Below, piece by piece: positions 24,200 to 35,632 of a stretch of 64,000 nt of DNA. The notes beneath the pieces were generated by a model. It ran no database searches, was not told where the DNA came from, and saw only the letters and a program-made list of their open reading frames with translations. How positions within the stretch are numbered: the first letter of the stretch is position 1; each line of letters opens with the position of its first letter. Origin of the DNA: Ceratobasidium sp. AG-K (lineage: Eukaryota; Basidiomycota; Agaricomycetes; Cantharellales; Ceratobasidiaceae); NCBI GenBank assembly GCA_037039685.1, contig JAWNGF010000004.1:4092001-4156000 (forward strand), given 5' to 3'. The translations under genes and the position numbers were made by a program.

Positions 24200-25867
24200 A
24201 TGGCCCATATAAATTCTCTTCCTTCCGAGGTCTTGGCTCACATATTCGAACTCGGTACTGCATCGCCAGAAAACGATTTCGGCCAAGACGATTTCCCAGC
24301 TCTGGTCTCTCTTGTCTGTCAAACTTGGCGCACACTCGCACTCGACACTCCAACGCTATGGAACAACCTCACACTCGGCTCGGACGAGCTCCCGCCGTTT
24401 ACGAAAACACGCACGCACATTGCTCGGTCCAAGAGCGCGCCCCTCAATATTTACCTCGATTTTTCGGCCCGGGCCGACCCTGACACTGTACTCGCTGTGA
24501 TGAAGGTTTTGCTGCCCGAACTAGCACGCTGGCGACACTTGATTGTTGTCATTCCGGATTTTGAAGTCATGTACTCGGCGGTGGGGACAATTGCCGATGC
24601 GTTCAAGTCGTCTCAGACTGTGGCGCCGTACTTGGAGGTAATGCGACTATACGGCCCGCCCGAGTTTGACCCTACCGAGCCGGAGCCGCGCAATTTGCCT
24701 CTGCCGATTCCGTTGTTCGGGCTAGACCATGCGGATCCAGACGAGGAGGACGAGTTTGACGCTACGCCGAGGCTGCGCGATGTCGTACTATGTGGCGTAC
24801 CAGTCGATTGGGCGACTTTTCTCCCTACCAACCTCGAACGACTACAGCTCTCCCTCCATTCAGGCTCACGGCAGCCGAACTTTAACCAATTCGCGCGCCT
24901 CATTACCGCCTCCCCCAAGCTCCACACTCTTATCCTCAACGCCAGCGGACCCACACTCGACACACCCACACCATCCGTCCAACTCCCCCACCTCAAATCA
25001 TTAACCATCGACTGCTTCGACCCCGAATACGTCGAACGCCTACTCGGCCGCGTATCCACCCCCCTTCTCCAAGAACTCGCCCTAGCCGACTCGTCAGGCG
25101 ACTCGAGCCGAGTGTTCGAGATGCTAGCCATCGGACGCGGCCACACGGATCCGGTCGGACGCAGCGTGGGGCTGGGCGCGTCGACCATGAGCGCCGGATT
25201 TGGCTCGACCATGTCGTTTGGGGCAAGCACGTTTGCGCTCCCCCTCGGATTCTCGACGTTTTCCGGCTCGACGTTGGCGTTTCCCACGTTTTCGGGATCG
25301 ACGCTGGCTTTGCCGTCGACACTTGCGCTCCCGTCTCAGTTGACGCAGCATGCGGCTGGGTCGACGTCCTCGCTGTCTTCGACCTCTTCGCACGCTGCGT
25401 TTCCGCGTCTCACCACGCTCAAGATTTCGTCGGTCGAGTGTACGCCGGCCGCGTTTCGTCAACTCGTGCGGGGCCTGCCAAACCTCACCAACGTCAAACT
25501 CGATGCACGAGATGCGGACCCTGAAGTTTTGTGCACGCTCGGCGATGAAGAGGAGGAGGAAGAACATCAGGATGAACAGGGCGAGCCTGAACCTCGAGCG
25601 CGGAGGCTGTCGATGGAACGCATCTGCCCGCACTTGCGCACAATCACGTGTACCGGCGTCCCCGGGAGCGTGATCAAAGACCTCGTGGCACGAAGAATGC
25701 GAGCCCGTGTACCGATTCGGACTGTGCGTGTTGCAACGGGCGAGGGCGGGTCCGAGTTGAGCGCAGAAGACCGGGCGTGGCTCGAGCGGCACGTCGAGCT
25801 CGAGTTTTTCGACGAAGACGAGGACGAAGATGTCGACGGGGGTGCGTGGTGGAGTACGTGGGACTGA
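24200..25867 (+). CDS. F-box protein with leucine-rich C-terminal region
   Basis: This is a single uninterrupted reading frame of 555 residues, unusual in this window where almost all genes are split. Residues 1-50 form an F-box: INSLPSEVLAHIFELG, then SLVCQTWRTLALDTPTLWNN. Such a domain would bind Skp1 in an SCF ubiquitin ligase. The middle (about 110-300) has leucine-rich repeat-like segments (LRDVVLCGVP, LERLQLSLHSG, LHTLILNASG, LKSLTIDCFD) that may bind substrate. Residues about 325-400 are a low-complexity Ser/Gly/Phe/Leu region made of repeated FSGSTLAFP-type units. An acidic patch (EEEEEEHQDEQGEPE) and an acidic C-terminus with a final WWSTWD follow. GC content is visibly higher than in neighbouring genes. 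The substrate is unknown. Confidence 0.88.
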   Translation: MAHINSLPSEVLAHIFELGTASPENDFGQDDFPALVSLVCQTWRTLALDTPTLWNNLTLGSDELPPFTKTRTHIARSKSAPLNIYLDFSARADPDTVLAVMKVLLPELARWRHLIVVIPDFEVMYSAVGTIADAFKSSQTVAPYLEVMRLYGPPEFDPTEPEPRNLPLPIPLFGLDHADPDEEDEFDATPRLRDVVLCGVPVDWATFLPTNLERLQLSLHSGSRQPNFNQFARLITASPKLHTLILNASGPTLDTPTPSVQLPHLKSLTIDCFDPEYVERLLGRVSTPLLQELALADSSGDSSRVFEMLAIGRGHTDPVGRSVGLGASTMSAGFGSTMSFGASTFALPLGFSTFSGSTLAFPTFSGSTLALPSTLALPSQLTQHAAGSTSSLSSTSSHAAFPRLTTLKISSVECTPAAFRQLVRGLPNLTNVKLDARDADPEVLCTLGDEEEEEEHQDEQGEPEPRARRLSMERICPHLRTITCTGVPGSVIKDLVARRMRARVPIRTVRVATGEGGSELSAEDRAWLERHVELEFFDEDEDEDVDGGAWWSTWD

Positions 25868-27083
25868 GAGACGAGTTTTGGACTTGGTCACACAGAGTAT
25901 ACGGGGTTGGCGTAGAGTCCTGGGGTTGACGCAAAGCGAGACGGCGCTGGACGTTTTTCATCTCGTTTGTTTTGATTGGTTTCAACAGTGAACAGTAAAA
26001 GCCAGATAAACGGCATTGCATTGTACTTATACATACACATCGTCACAAATGTATCTCTTGAATCGTCTTGATGGGGCGGAGGTTGCCTTGCGCTTTGTGC
26101 TCCTTGTGAGAATATGTCACGTGTCGGCCGTCAGGTTTCATCCCGCGTTCGAAGAGCTGCCTGGGTGAAATAAATATTACCCACAAGCCTCCTAGCTCTC
26201 CCAAGGGCCCTATTTAGGATATTACCTGGCCAATCTGGTTGGGAGTAAAATGCCAACGTGAACGAATAAATCAGTTGAGACCAACGTCACTCCGGCGTCT
26301 CAGCCCGTCAAACTCGACCAACTCTCACACATACAAAGAGGGCATCCCGGCTTGAACACCGGGGTACATTCTCGATAATTGGTTACATATAGAAGGACAA
26401 CATATCAGGAATAATATCGTAAATGGTAGCCCGGGGCACCTGGCTAGATTGTCATACAGAGTGGTATGTCAAAAAATGTTAGGTCTCCGTGCAATTGAAT
26501 ACAGTTAATTTGCGGGCTACATAGCCAGTGTTCCACAATGAGTTACCGGAATGAGAGAAGCGACTCAGAGCCAGCCGAGCCCTGTAGCTTAGCCGGCTCT
26601 AAACCACCTCGATTGACTTGGATTCGCAATGTCGTGCCTGCTCATTTTCACATGTGGACTTGAACACTATTCACTTTAATATGGAGGTGTGTTCTCAAGA
26701 ACAAGGTATGTGTGGGGAAGAAAGTGGTGCAAACTTGAGGGAAGCGCATACAACTTGAGAGCGAACGAAACGCATGCCTGGTTCAAACGTACGTAGAGTC
26801 TGTCTATAAGATTCGTACCCAGATAACAATCCTTTTTATTCACTCCAGTATCGTTGCCAAAGGGAAAGAAAATCGGTCAAATCCTTACGTATAAGCATTA
26901 GTTCATTCCAGTCTCGAAAGTCCTCCTCATTCGTGCCGCGCGGCGTGAACTGCGACCCACGTTACAATAAGCATCACTAGCATTATGCTGGGTTGGGAGC
27001 GCTGAACGGAGCTCCTGATAATAAGTAGTTGTTAGAAACTACCGACATCCGAATTGGTCTACAACGATAAATTGGGTGCTCAC
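25868..27083. other. Intergenic
   Basis: About 1.2 kb lies between the F-box gene and the first RING gene. One or more 3' exons of the RING gene (27084-27686) may lie in 26,880-27,060, where a splice acceptor-like ttatcag is followed by a short open stretch on the minus strand. Nothing else is supported. Confidence 0.4.
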
Positions 27084-27686
27084 CCAAGGAGTTTCGCCCG
27101 CTCCCTCCCGTGTTCCCACAGTACCGAGACCCTATCTGTCAGGGTATTTGCGGTCGTTATGGTGACGCATGGTTGGCCTTGTAGATCAGCATTCTTCCTC
27201 TCGGTCTGCGACAACAGTTGCACCATGCTAAACGCTACCAGAGCGCTCTACATCCAGCGTGAGGCCAGCCATCGTATTGGCCTAGATCAATACAAGCGCG
27301 CTCACCTTGGAGACTCCAGCTTCTTGCAATGACTCAATCGAATGAGAGAGCGCAACAGCATAACGATAGTCATGCTCAGCAGGCTTGGATCCGGTTTCAA
27401 GTTGTTCCCATAGATTGGTTTCCTCCTTGGATAGTTGTTCAGATTCGAGCCCCACAATCTTCTGGCTTGCTCGCTGGGAGAAAGGAGACCGGCAAACGGG
27501 ACATGTAGGAGAGTATCCTAGCCCGTTAATGCATGTCTCACAAAATACGTGACCTTGGCGAGATTCAGGCGCTCGGTCAATCAAACAGATCGTCCCAAAG
27601 CTACACTTACCGCAGGGGATCATATGCGGATATCGCCCATCGTCGTACTCATCGTAACAAATCGAACACTCACGCAATACAAACAT
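27084..27686 (-). CDS. RING-finger protein R1 of a tandem family
   Basis: Exon 1 (27686-27611) encodes MFVLRECSICYDEYDDGRYP and ends IPCG. Exon 2 (27553-27306) gives GHVFCETCINGLGYSPTCPV, completing a C3HC4-type RING, then KIVGLESEQLSKEETNLW and SIESLQEAGVSK. Exon 3 (about 27250-27084) is a coiled-coil segment (AFSMVQLLSQTERKNADLQG). A RING finger binds an E2 and would make this a ubiquitin E3 ligase; no catalytic assay is implied. The start is set at MFVL because six sister genes begin with the same phrase; an upstream in-frame ATG at 27854 is less likely. A TATA-like run (ctatataat) lies near 27864. The 3' end is not resolved; sister genes have one or two more exons. Confidence 0.78.
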
Positions 27687-27814
27687 ATAAGGCTTGTTGA
27701 AACTAACCCGGTTCGAATCAAATATGGGTTTTGGCGCCTGCGACTGGGTGGCAACTGGTGGTGGGTTGAAGCGCCAGAAAGGTACGCCAGCCACTTGATC
27801 AGGGTGAGAAACAC

Positions 27815-27820
27815 CACGTG
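27815..27820. promoter_or_regulatory. CACGTG E-box upstream of R1
   Basis: The CACGTG hexamer lies 129 bp before the R1 start codon. The same hexamer occurs 103-141 bp before all seven RING starts. Confidence 0.5.
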
Positions 27821-28665
27821 ACCTCTTGGCGTGGCTGGGTCGAGCCTGCCCCATGACCCTGCGCTATATAATAGATCATCCTGGTTGAGCGCCCTCGTGC
27901 ACGGTGGCAAAGCTGCGCCCCCCTAGATTCCAGCCTCTTTCGGAGGGTTGAGTCCTTGACCCTATCGGTTTGGGGCATGCAGCCTTCGAATATTTGAGTT
28001 TCACACGCTGCGCCTGGCTTGTGGTGACAATGCTCGTGCTCTTGCGTACAAATGAAGGTCAGTTCCCTCAAATGTGTAGCTGTTCTCAAGGACTGACAGA
28101 GGGAAATAAATCTCAAATATGTATGGAGAGGCTCTTGTTCAATTAATTTCGATGAGACGTCTTGATTTGTGAAGTGCATTTGAACTCGGATGCCGCGCAT
28201 GTCTTGACAAGTACCCACCTTACAACACATTTCATTATTATGACATAGTTACCATACTACCAAGAGCTCATTAGAAAAGCCTGATACCAAGATACTCACT
28301 CGAGTAGCTCCATATCAAGTGTCAATAATGCAAGTCGGTTCCAATCCTGTCCCAGTGTTGTCGCCGGTGAATGTGCCCACTCCGCGAGGTATGATACCTA
28401 ATATTTAACCCCTGTTAGCTTGGCTCTCTACAATTAATGGTATCCCAGGAAATGCAGGTGTCGATGTCTCCCCAAACTTAGGTCAACCATTCTGCGTCTG
28501 GTTCGAGTTCCGCTCAAATATAATCAATTGAACTGGTCGACAGTAGTGAAGTACAACGTTGGTTTGGTATTACATACCGTGGCCTGGAACCCTACTTGCT
28601 ACACCTCTGGAAAACAGAATTGATTGTTAATATTTAAATGTTATTAACGATCTGGCCGATCATAC
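27821..28665. other. Region between R1 and R2
   Basis: This holds the upstream sequence of R1 and, toward its right end, what is probably the last short exon and 3' UTR of R2 (an acceptor ttttccag near 28605 on the minus strand). No separate gene is supported. Confidence 0.4.
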
Positions 28666-29721
28666 CTCAGTTGCGCGTATGCGTTGATAGATTCCCTCAA
28701 GCTAATTGACACCTCGTCCAATTGCGCATCGAGGTCGAGTTGTGCACTTCGGCGTGCGTACGCCTTGTGCAACTTGGATTTTACATATTAGTTACTTGAG
28801 AATTGAATAGGGTGAGTTGTACTGGGAACATACCAACGGGACCACTTCAGATCGTACTTGCCGACTTTCCGGCCCAAGCGATGGATCGGCGAAAGACCGA
28901 CTTGGCATCCAAGGACCTGGATCTTGTGTTGTCTGAGGATAAACTACAGGAGGCGAAGGGTTGAAGATTGGAGGGGCTCGATTGACGTGGCTGTTGTGGT
29001 TGGCTTGGTAGGTATCCCTTTCACTGGGCTGTGAGCGCTGAGTTCGGCCGCTGCCATAAATAATTGTTAGGTACTACCAGATCCATTTGAACCCATGAGA
29101 ATAAAGTGAATTCTCACCCGAGGAGTTTTACATTTCTTCTCACTTGTCCTTCCAGCACCGAGACCTTGTTAGACAAATCCTGTGTGGTCATTAAAGCGGC
29201 GCATAATTGGTCTTGCAGCTCAGCATTCCTCTGTTCAGCTTGCGCCAATAAGCGCATGATGCCTAGCGCTACCTGAGCGTTCTGCACTCGAGGTGCCGGT
29301 GAGTGATTTGGCCCGACTCCGTGCAGGTGCACTTGCCTTGGAAGCCCCATCCTCCTGTAATGCCTCAACAGAATGGGAGAGCATGATCGCCTGGCGGTAA
29401 TCCAGTTGTGATGGCTCCGATCCGCGTTCAAGACGTCCCCACATCCTTGTTTCCTCCGTGGATTTCCTCTCGGACTCAAGTCCCACGATCTTCCGGATTG
29501 CTCCCCGGACAAAGGAGGACCGACAAATAGGACACCTAAGAGGAGAAGATGATAGCGAAGCAAGACATGACTGACAATATACGTGACCTGGAGTGCAACT
29601 CTGACGCTAAGTTAATTGATCAAACCACTCCGAGGCTGCACTTACCACAAGGGATCACGTGTGGATATCGCCCATCACAGTACTCGTCGTAGCAAATCGA
29701 GCACTCCCGCAATATAAGCAT
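28666..29721 (-). CDS. RING-finger protein R2 of a tandem family
   Basis: Exon 1 (29721-29646) encodes MLILRECSICYDEYCDGRYP to IPCG. Exon 2 (29587 to about 29333) gives GHVYCQSCLASL and CPICRSSF, completing the RING, then KIVGLESERKSTEETRMW. Exon 3 (about 29280-29118) is a coiled coil (NAQVALGIMRLLAQAEQRN). Exon 4 (29050 to about 28834) is a Pro/Ser/Gln-rich linker (RAPPIFNPSPPVVYPQTTQD), joined in phase through the Gly codon at the splice. Exon 5, ending 28666, is helical (LDLDAQLDEVSISLRES). The intron after exon 2 starts with GC (gcaagt) rather than GT, as in R3 and R4. Predicted E3 ubiquitin ligase; substrate unknown. Confidence 0.77.
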
Positions 29722-29850
29722 ATCCTACTTGGCAAAGATGATGCAGGAGGATCGTTTGGGGGCTGTGATGCGGGTGATGGGGTGGCGACCTGTGGTTGGT
29801 CAAAGCGCCAAAGAAGACGCTCCAGCCACGCGGGTTGATGCACGTCAAGT

Positions 29851-29856
29851 CACGTG
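29851..29856. promoter_or_regulatory. CACGTG E-box upstream of R2
   Basis: This is 130 bp before the R2 start. A second conserved block, CCAGCCACGCGG, lies just before it at about 29822; similar blocks occur upstream of R3, R4 and R5. Confidence 0.5.
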
Positions 29857-30006
29857 CCCCTCTTTTTTTAAAAAAGAAAAATACATCTTTAACTCACGTG
29901 TCCCTCTTGATTCGTGGTCTCCCGGAGCCTGAACCGGTGAGACCTCACTGGTGAGTTTCTGAGGTGACTGGATATTTGCACAGCACATGCGTCAGTTTGT
30001 CTGACC

Positions 30007-31952
30007 GAAGAACAGATCGAGGCCAGGCCCAGCGTCTGGAGTAGCAGCAACGAGCAGCTGGTTGTGAGCCACTTGCGTTCGTTGTACCGTGGCGATGTGC
30101 CGCTCAATAACCGCTAGAGCACTCGAATCGACGGCATGAACCCTGTCATGCTGGCTGCCTACAACCCCATCTTGCCCAATCGGGATCAACCGCCGAAGCT
30201 GCACATCAACAGTCTAGCTGGTACCGGAGAGAAAACCATCGCATACGTATTTGCCACCGCACTAGAAGAGCGCAAATAGCTAGCTGCCAGCTTCTTTTGC
30301 ACCCGCACAGCCGATGAGTGCCGTGGTGTGAATCGAATTGTACCCGCCATCGCCTGTCAGCTGGCTCAGTATTCCATTCCTTTCCAGACGGCGTTTGCGT
30401 CAATCGCTAGAGGAAGACCCAGAAACTTGCTCCCGTATGGTAGCGACGCAGTTCCCGAGGCTGCTCAAGAAGTTGCTACCGGAGGAGGTTGCATTGCCTG
30501 TTGGACTCGTGGTTGTGGTCGATGCATTGGACGAGTGCAAGCTTAGTAAAGGAGTGGAGGCGGTACTTGATCTACTCCCGCAGAGCGCAAGCGACCTCTC
30601 GTTCAAATTCTTCGTTGCCAGTTGGCCTGCCCCAAACATCCGGGACAAGATCGAAACTAGGCCCGAGGGATCGCGCATAGTCTGTGCCTTGCACGACATC
30701 GAGCAGTCGTTTGTGCAAGCACACATCGAGTTATATCTACGGGAACAACTAGCGTCGCTCACAGCGCCTCTGTTCAAGCAGTTTGCCTATTTATCCGGTT
30801 GCATGTTCATCTTCGGAGCCCCCACAGCCCGATATATACAAGCCGGGGAAGAAATCGGAGACCTGGACGAGCACCTGGACGCCGTGTTCTCGATTTCATC
30901 CGGGGCAAATACAAAACATATCGAACTCGACAAGCTATACGCCACCATTTCGATTGCGGCAGATGAAAAAATGCTGGAGAAAAGAGCAAAGGAACGAATG
31001 AGACATGTGCTTTGGACGGCTGTATGCGCTCGCGAGCCAGTAATCATCGAGACCCTGACTCTTCTAGCGGGGATCGGTGACTCAAAAAGACGCAGGGAAT
31101 GCTGCGACATCCTCACTAGGCACTCCATTCAAGTGGCCAAGGTGATACGGTGTCAATCTTACGTGCATCATTTGCCGAGTTCATACTCGACCAGCCCCGC
31201 TCGGGACCTTTCTTGTGCGATGTGAACCAGCGCAGCTGGCTTCGGGCACGACAATGCTTCATCTGAATGAAACAGCGGCTACGATTCAACATCTGCCAAC
31301 TAGAATCTTTTTATCAACTCGACAAGCGTGTGCCGGACCTAGGAGAGCGCGTCAACAAGGCTATACCTCCAACTTTAGCATACACCCGTCGTTACTGGGG
31401 AGACCAGCACCAACAAGCATGTGGCTCCAACGGCCTACACGATCTAACCGAACAGTTTCTGTCGGAGCGCCTACTGTTTTGGATGGAAGCAATGAACCTG
31501 AAGTGCTGGATGGGAGTGGGTCTGCGGGTGATCATTGCCGCAAAACCGTGGCTGACAGTGAGTAAAGGTTGAAGTTGAGTGCTGTCTAGCCCTAATATAA
31601 GTTTTGATTGATAGGTTAGCCACCTTCGTCTGAAGTCCTGGAGTTCGCGGAGGATGTCCAAAAGTTTGTTACTGCCTTTTCTACCAACCCCGTCTGCGGA
31701 AGCACTCCACATCTCTATGTCTTAGCGCTTCCGTTGTGTCATCGATCAAGTAGTGTATACAAACATTACCGGAAGCGAACCCAGGGCCTCATTGAACCAC
31801 AAGGCCATGGGTGCTATTCTCGAGGGCACACCAAATTTGTCGCATCTTTAGCCTTCTCACTTGACGGGCGACGGTTCCTCTCCGGCTCTGGCGACCGTAC
31901 GATCCGTGTCTGGGATGTGCAGAAGAAATCCCCCGTGTGCGAGCAGCACTGA
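30007..31952 (+). pseudogene. Decayed NACHT-WD40 (STAND) gene
   Basis: This matches the NACHT-WD40 gene at 46864-51378 segment by segment, starting at EQIEARPSVWSSSNEQL (about 30010) and MNPVMLAAYNPI. The Walker A reads AGTGEKT where the intact copy has AGTGKTT, so the catalytic Lys is lost. A stop (tag) follows in ALEERK at about 30277. The frame shifts near 30395, then the NACHT core is open again to 31225 (VGLVVVVDALDECKLSKGVE Walker B). Another frame change near 31260 precedes a segment matching RLRFNICQLES, and only one WD repeat remains (SLAFSLDGRRFLSGSGDRTI) before a stop at 31952. The N-terminal helical domain and 13 WD repeats are missing. It sits between two RING genes on the opposite strand. 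Expression of the open part cannot be excluded, but the protein cannot be a working STAND ATPase. Confidence 0.88.
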
Positions 31953-33008
31953 AAGTGTACCAATGATTTCTGATACCATCAAGTCACCCCTACCGAATCG
32001 ACAGTCGGGATATATGTATGCGTATAAGTTCGCTAAGTAAAACTGTACCAGCACTCTTGGTTAAATTTACATATACATGGATTTCAGCGGGGACCACCGC
32101 CCGCCAGCTCGAGAGCTTCGCCCTCGCGGTCCTACGTCTTCGCACTCTCTCGACCAATGCGACGCGTTAGGCCATCAAAGGATCAGACATCTTTAAGAGT
32201 TCCCCTAATTCGCGCTGAGAAATCGAATGCGAACACAGGAAGGATCAAATTTCCAAACACGAACTGTTCCGGCTTCCAATTTTCAAAGATGAGCAACAAA
32301 CAGTGATGTATAGGTACTCGAATAAGGCAAGGGAAACGGGTGGAGTAGAATGGCTATAGGCACAAAGGACAGCAATACAATAGAGTAAAAGTGCATACAT
32401 GGCAGCGCATGAATCATAGCGCACAAATTCATTCCAAAGGTGCCTACACGTAGATGTACATGCTCGCTCCCTACTTTTTATTGGTTTGTGAACAAAATTG
32501 ATTACAAATCAAACTCGGACCCAGTCCTGCGAAGGATTTCCCCGGAGGTACGACGGGTTTTGGCACTAGTGAGAATAGAATAACACTCGCGTGAGTTGCT
32601 TAAGGGCCTTACCCCATCGAGCTCAAGAACTTGAGGTCTCCAAGGAGCTGGCGCCGGCGCTGAGCGCGTTTATCACTATTCATAACCTGGCGCGGGTCAA
32701 AGGCTTCCCACCCTCGGTTCTAGTAGGAGTCGAATCCACTGCCTTTGCTTTCCAGTAATGTCGAGTAACGTATATGTATACATTTATCAAGTGTCAGGCT
32801 CATTCAGACCCGTGCTCCGCCCCATAACTTGCTCCTGCAAATCGAATTGAACCAGAACTTCGCACTCCCGCATTGCGCCAGCCATGAGAAACGATCTGGA
32901 TTCCTAAAGTTAACCTTATAAAGACTCCGAGCATATACGCCGTAAAGTGGGACAGATATAACGGGAAAATACAGCACCTAGATACGATTGGCGGCGGCAG
33001 CTCGAGGG
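31953..33008. other. Intergenic after pseudogene
   Basis: About 1 kb. No gene or repeat is recognised. It may include eroded remains of the lost WD40 region, but I could not align any part to the intact gene by eye. Confidence 0.45.
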
Positions 33009-33887
33009 CTACCTTAGGAAAATCGGCAATGAGAGTTCTCGAAGGATTTGCTCCAAGTAACTATCCCCCGGACTGAGAGAGTATTGTATGGCTAAACAAA
33101 TGGCGAGGCAGACGAGCAAACATATTAGGCCCTCGTTCAGCCCAAAGCCACTTTGGGCCTCGTGATAGTTGGTTTGGTTATAATCAAGTCTGCTAGACTG
33201 CGGACGCTGAGTATGACTTCTTCTTAGCGTCAATTTTCATTAAATAGTCCCAATACCCAAGTGAATATTCGGTGATGAGCAAGGACTTACTCAAAGTTTC
33301 TCCTGGTTTTTCTTCCTCGCGTTTCGGGGGTTGTAATCTTGCTGGACATAGTTGTTTCGGAGGCGCTTAGCTGGCCCCGGAGTGCCTCATTATTTTTTTC
33401 GGCTTGTACCAGTAGCTGCACGATGCCGAGTGTGACCCGAGCATTCTGTGTTCAACGTATTGGTCAGCGATCGGATGTGGCAAGCTCAGGAGAAGCACTT
33501 GCTTTGGAGACCCTGGCTCCCTGGAGTGACGCAACTGAATGAGACTGTATAATAACTTGGCGACATTCGTACTCCTCAGGTCTGGATCCGCGCTCAAGTT
33601 GCTCCCAAATAGTTGTTTCCTCCTTGGACGGAGCCTCGAGCTCGAGTCCCACAATCTTTCGAATTGCCCCCTGAGGGAAAAGAGACCGGCACGTAGGGCA
33701 TTTAGGATGTGATGTTTCTAGTTTATCAAGACATGGCTTGCAGTATACATGACCTTGGGTGCATCTCTGAGGATTAGTCAATCGAACAAACCATCCCAAG
33801 GTTACGCTTACCACAGGGGATGGTATGTGGATACCGTTCATCACAGTACTCGTCATAACAAATTGGACACTCCCGCAATACGAACAT
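33009..33887 (-). CDS. RING-finger protein R3 with C-terminal membrane segment
   Basis: Exon 1 (33887-33812) encodes MFVLRECPICYDEYCDERYP to IPCG. Exon 2 (33753-33503) gives GHVYCKPCLDKL and CPTCRSLF, completing the RING, then KIVGLELEAPSKEET. Exon 3 (33445-33291) is a short coiled coil (NARVTLGIVQLLVQAEKNN). The last exon (to 33009) contains RRSHTQRPQSSRLDYNQ and a hydrophobic run GLICLLVCLAICLAIQYSL, a good candidate tail-anchor or single transmembrane helix, then a short tail ending SLPIFLR. If the helix is used, the RING faces the cytosol from a membrane. The intron between exons 2 and 3 has a GC donor (gcaagt). Predicted membrane-tethered E3 ligase; substrate unknown. Confidence 0.75.
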
Positions 33888-34701
33888 ATCACATTTGGTG
33901 AAAAAAGCGTGGGGTGGATCGAGAGTGAGCCTTAGTGAAGATGACTGGGTAGTAACTCGTGGTAAGTCGAAGCGCCAGGGGAAACGCTCCAGCCACGGGG
34001 TAGCGTGGGAAGAGTCACGTGTATGCCTTGACTCAAATTTGGCATTTAAGTCCTACCGGGCCAAGTTTCTGGGCTCATCGCCGTACATCCGGCAAAACGC
34101 ACCCGCTGGTCACTTTGGCTCCTTTTTGTGGACATATTTGCAAGTGATACGATTGGTCTGCCATACCTCAAGCATGGCGCTCCGCGTAATGCTGAACCGC
34201 CAGTAACTTGAAATTGACTGCTTGAGCTTGTTGCCCTTTCCCGAAGTCCCGTGGAGGTTATCAATCAGGTTGGAGCATCGGCGACTAAAGCATGCCATTG
34301 TGCGTTAATCGCCTGCGCAAATGTTCTTCCAACTCAGGAATATTAATTCCGTACCACAGCTTGCATCCCCACTTTTTTGGAATCAATATTTTTTGGTCTT
34401 TCGGCACCCACCAGAGACATTACGAGGGTAGAGTAAACAGAGTTTGATACAACTTTACTCGCCCCGCGCCATGACCAGCGGCGAATTTTACGGTTTACAT
34501 AAATGCCGGGCGTATCCCAACCTCGTCCAAGACGCTGCGCTGCGCATTCATGCGCCTACCGAAGAGTGCTTATCAAGATCAAGACACAGGTTGGTACCGC
34601 CACATCACCCGAGCCGCACAAAGAAACCGCGGTGTTTATTTCGTCATTCTCTAAATCCTGTGAGTGTTTACATTGTAAGACCTGACGGACCCACTGGAGA
34701 A
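33888..34701. other. Region between R3 and R4
   Basis: The left part is the promoter side of R3, with its E-box; the rest shows no supported gene. Open frames at 33895-34206 and 34444-34725 have no family features. Confidence 0.4.
34016..34021. promoter_or_regulatory. CACGTG E-box upstream of R3
   Basis: This is 129 bp before the R3 start, preceded by the CCAGCCACGGGG block at about 33989. Confidence 0.5.
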
Positions 34702-35632
34702 CTACCAACGCGTAGACGAGGTTAGAGGCAGCGGCTTGAGTCCCACCTTAGGGCGATCGGCAGTGAGGGTCCTAGAAGGGGTTGTTTCCGAATGACCAGT
34801 CCAAAGGCTGAGGGGTGCGTCACAAGATCGAGGGTAACTAACGAGGCAAACAAACAAACATATTAGGCGTCCTCGCCGTCCGGGGCCACATCGAGTGCTG
34901 CAATTGGAGTTGGCTTGGGTGGTACTGCTTCGGCTGGACTGCAAGCGTAGAGTGTGGCTTCTGCGTATCATTGAGAGTTAGGTACTGCCAGAACCTGAGT
35001 TATTTTACGGGAATATATCAGTACCCACCCAATGGAACTCCGGCGATTCCTTGCTCGTGCTTCGAGGATTGAGATCCGTTCGGACATGGCATTCGCACTT
35101 GTTTTGGATGCATGCAGTTCACTTTGCAGCTCAGTGACCTTTTTCTCCGCTTGCGCTAAGAGCTGCATGATGCTGAGTGCGACCTGAGCGTTCTGCGTTC
35201 AACGTATTGTTAGCATTGAGACATGGCTACGTAGAACCAGCACTTGCTTTTGATACTCCGACTTCCCGCAAAGACGCAATCGAATGAGACCGGTCAATAT
35301 TTTGGCGAAATTCATGTGCTGTAGGTCGGGATCCGCGTTCCAGTTGCTCCCACGTGCTCGTTTCCTCCGTGGACAGTGTTTCGAATTCCAGTCCCACAAT
35401 CTTTCGGACTGTTCCTCGGAGAAAGGAGGACCGGCAAGCAGGGCATTTGGGAGATATTAATCCTAGAGAATCAAGGCAGGACTTGCAGTATACATGACCT
35501 TGGGTAAAATTCTGTCATTTAGCCAATCAACCTAACCAGCCCAAGGCTAGGCTCACCACACGGGATTACATGTGGATATCGCCCATCACAGTACTCTTCA
35601 TAACAAATTGAGCACTCCCGTACGACGAACAT
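34702..35632 (-). CDS. RING-finger protein R4 of a tandem family
   Basis: Exon 1 (35632-35557) encodes MFVVRECSICYEEYCDGRYP to IPCG. Exon 2 (35498-35248) gives GHVYCKSCLDSL and CPACRSSF, completing the RING, then KIVGLEFETLSTEETSTW. Exon 3 (35192-35029) is a coiled coil (NAQVALSIMQLLAQAEKK). The last exon (about 34975-34702) starts RRSHTLRLQSSRSS like R3, but the hydrophobic run is shortened to RLICLFVCLVSYPRS and the tail diverges, so the membrane anchor present in R3 looks lost or weakened here. The intron between exons 2 and 3 has a GC donor (gcaagt) and is about 55 nt. Predicted E3 ligase; closest sister is R3. Confidence 0.75.

Noticed and set aside
24613..25891. Long minus-strand open frames opposite the F-box gene
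   Set aside because: They are in a GC-rich coding stretch, have Arg/Ser-rich content typical of antisense readings and no domain; the plus strand carries the F-box motif.
30338..31225. Intact 295-residue NACHT gene
   Set aside because: The frame starts after Walker A in the wrong register for its first 20 codons and aligns only to the middle of the intact gene; flanking stops and frameshifts show a pseudogene.
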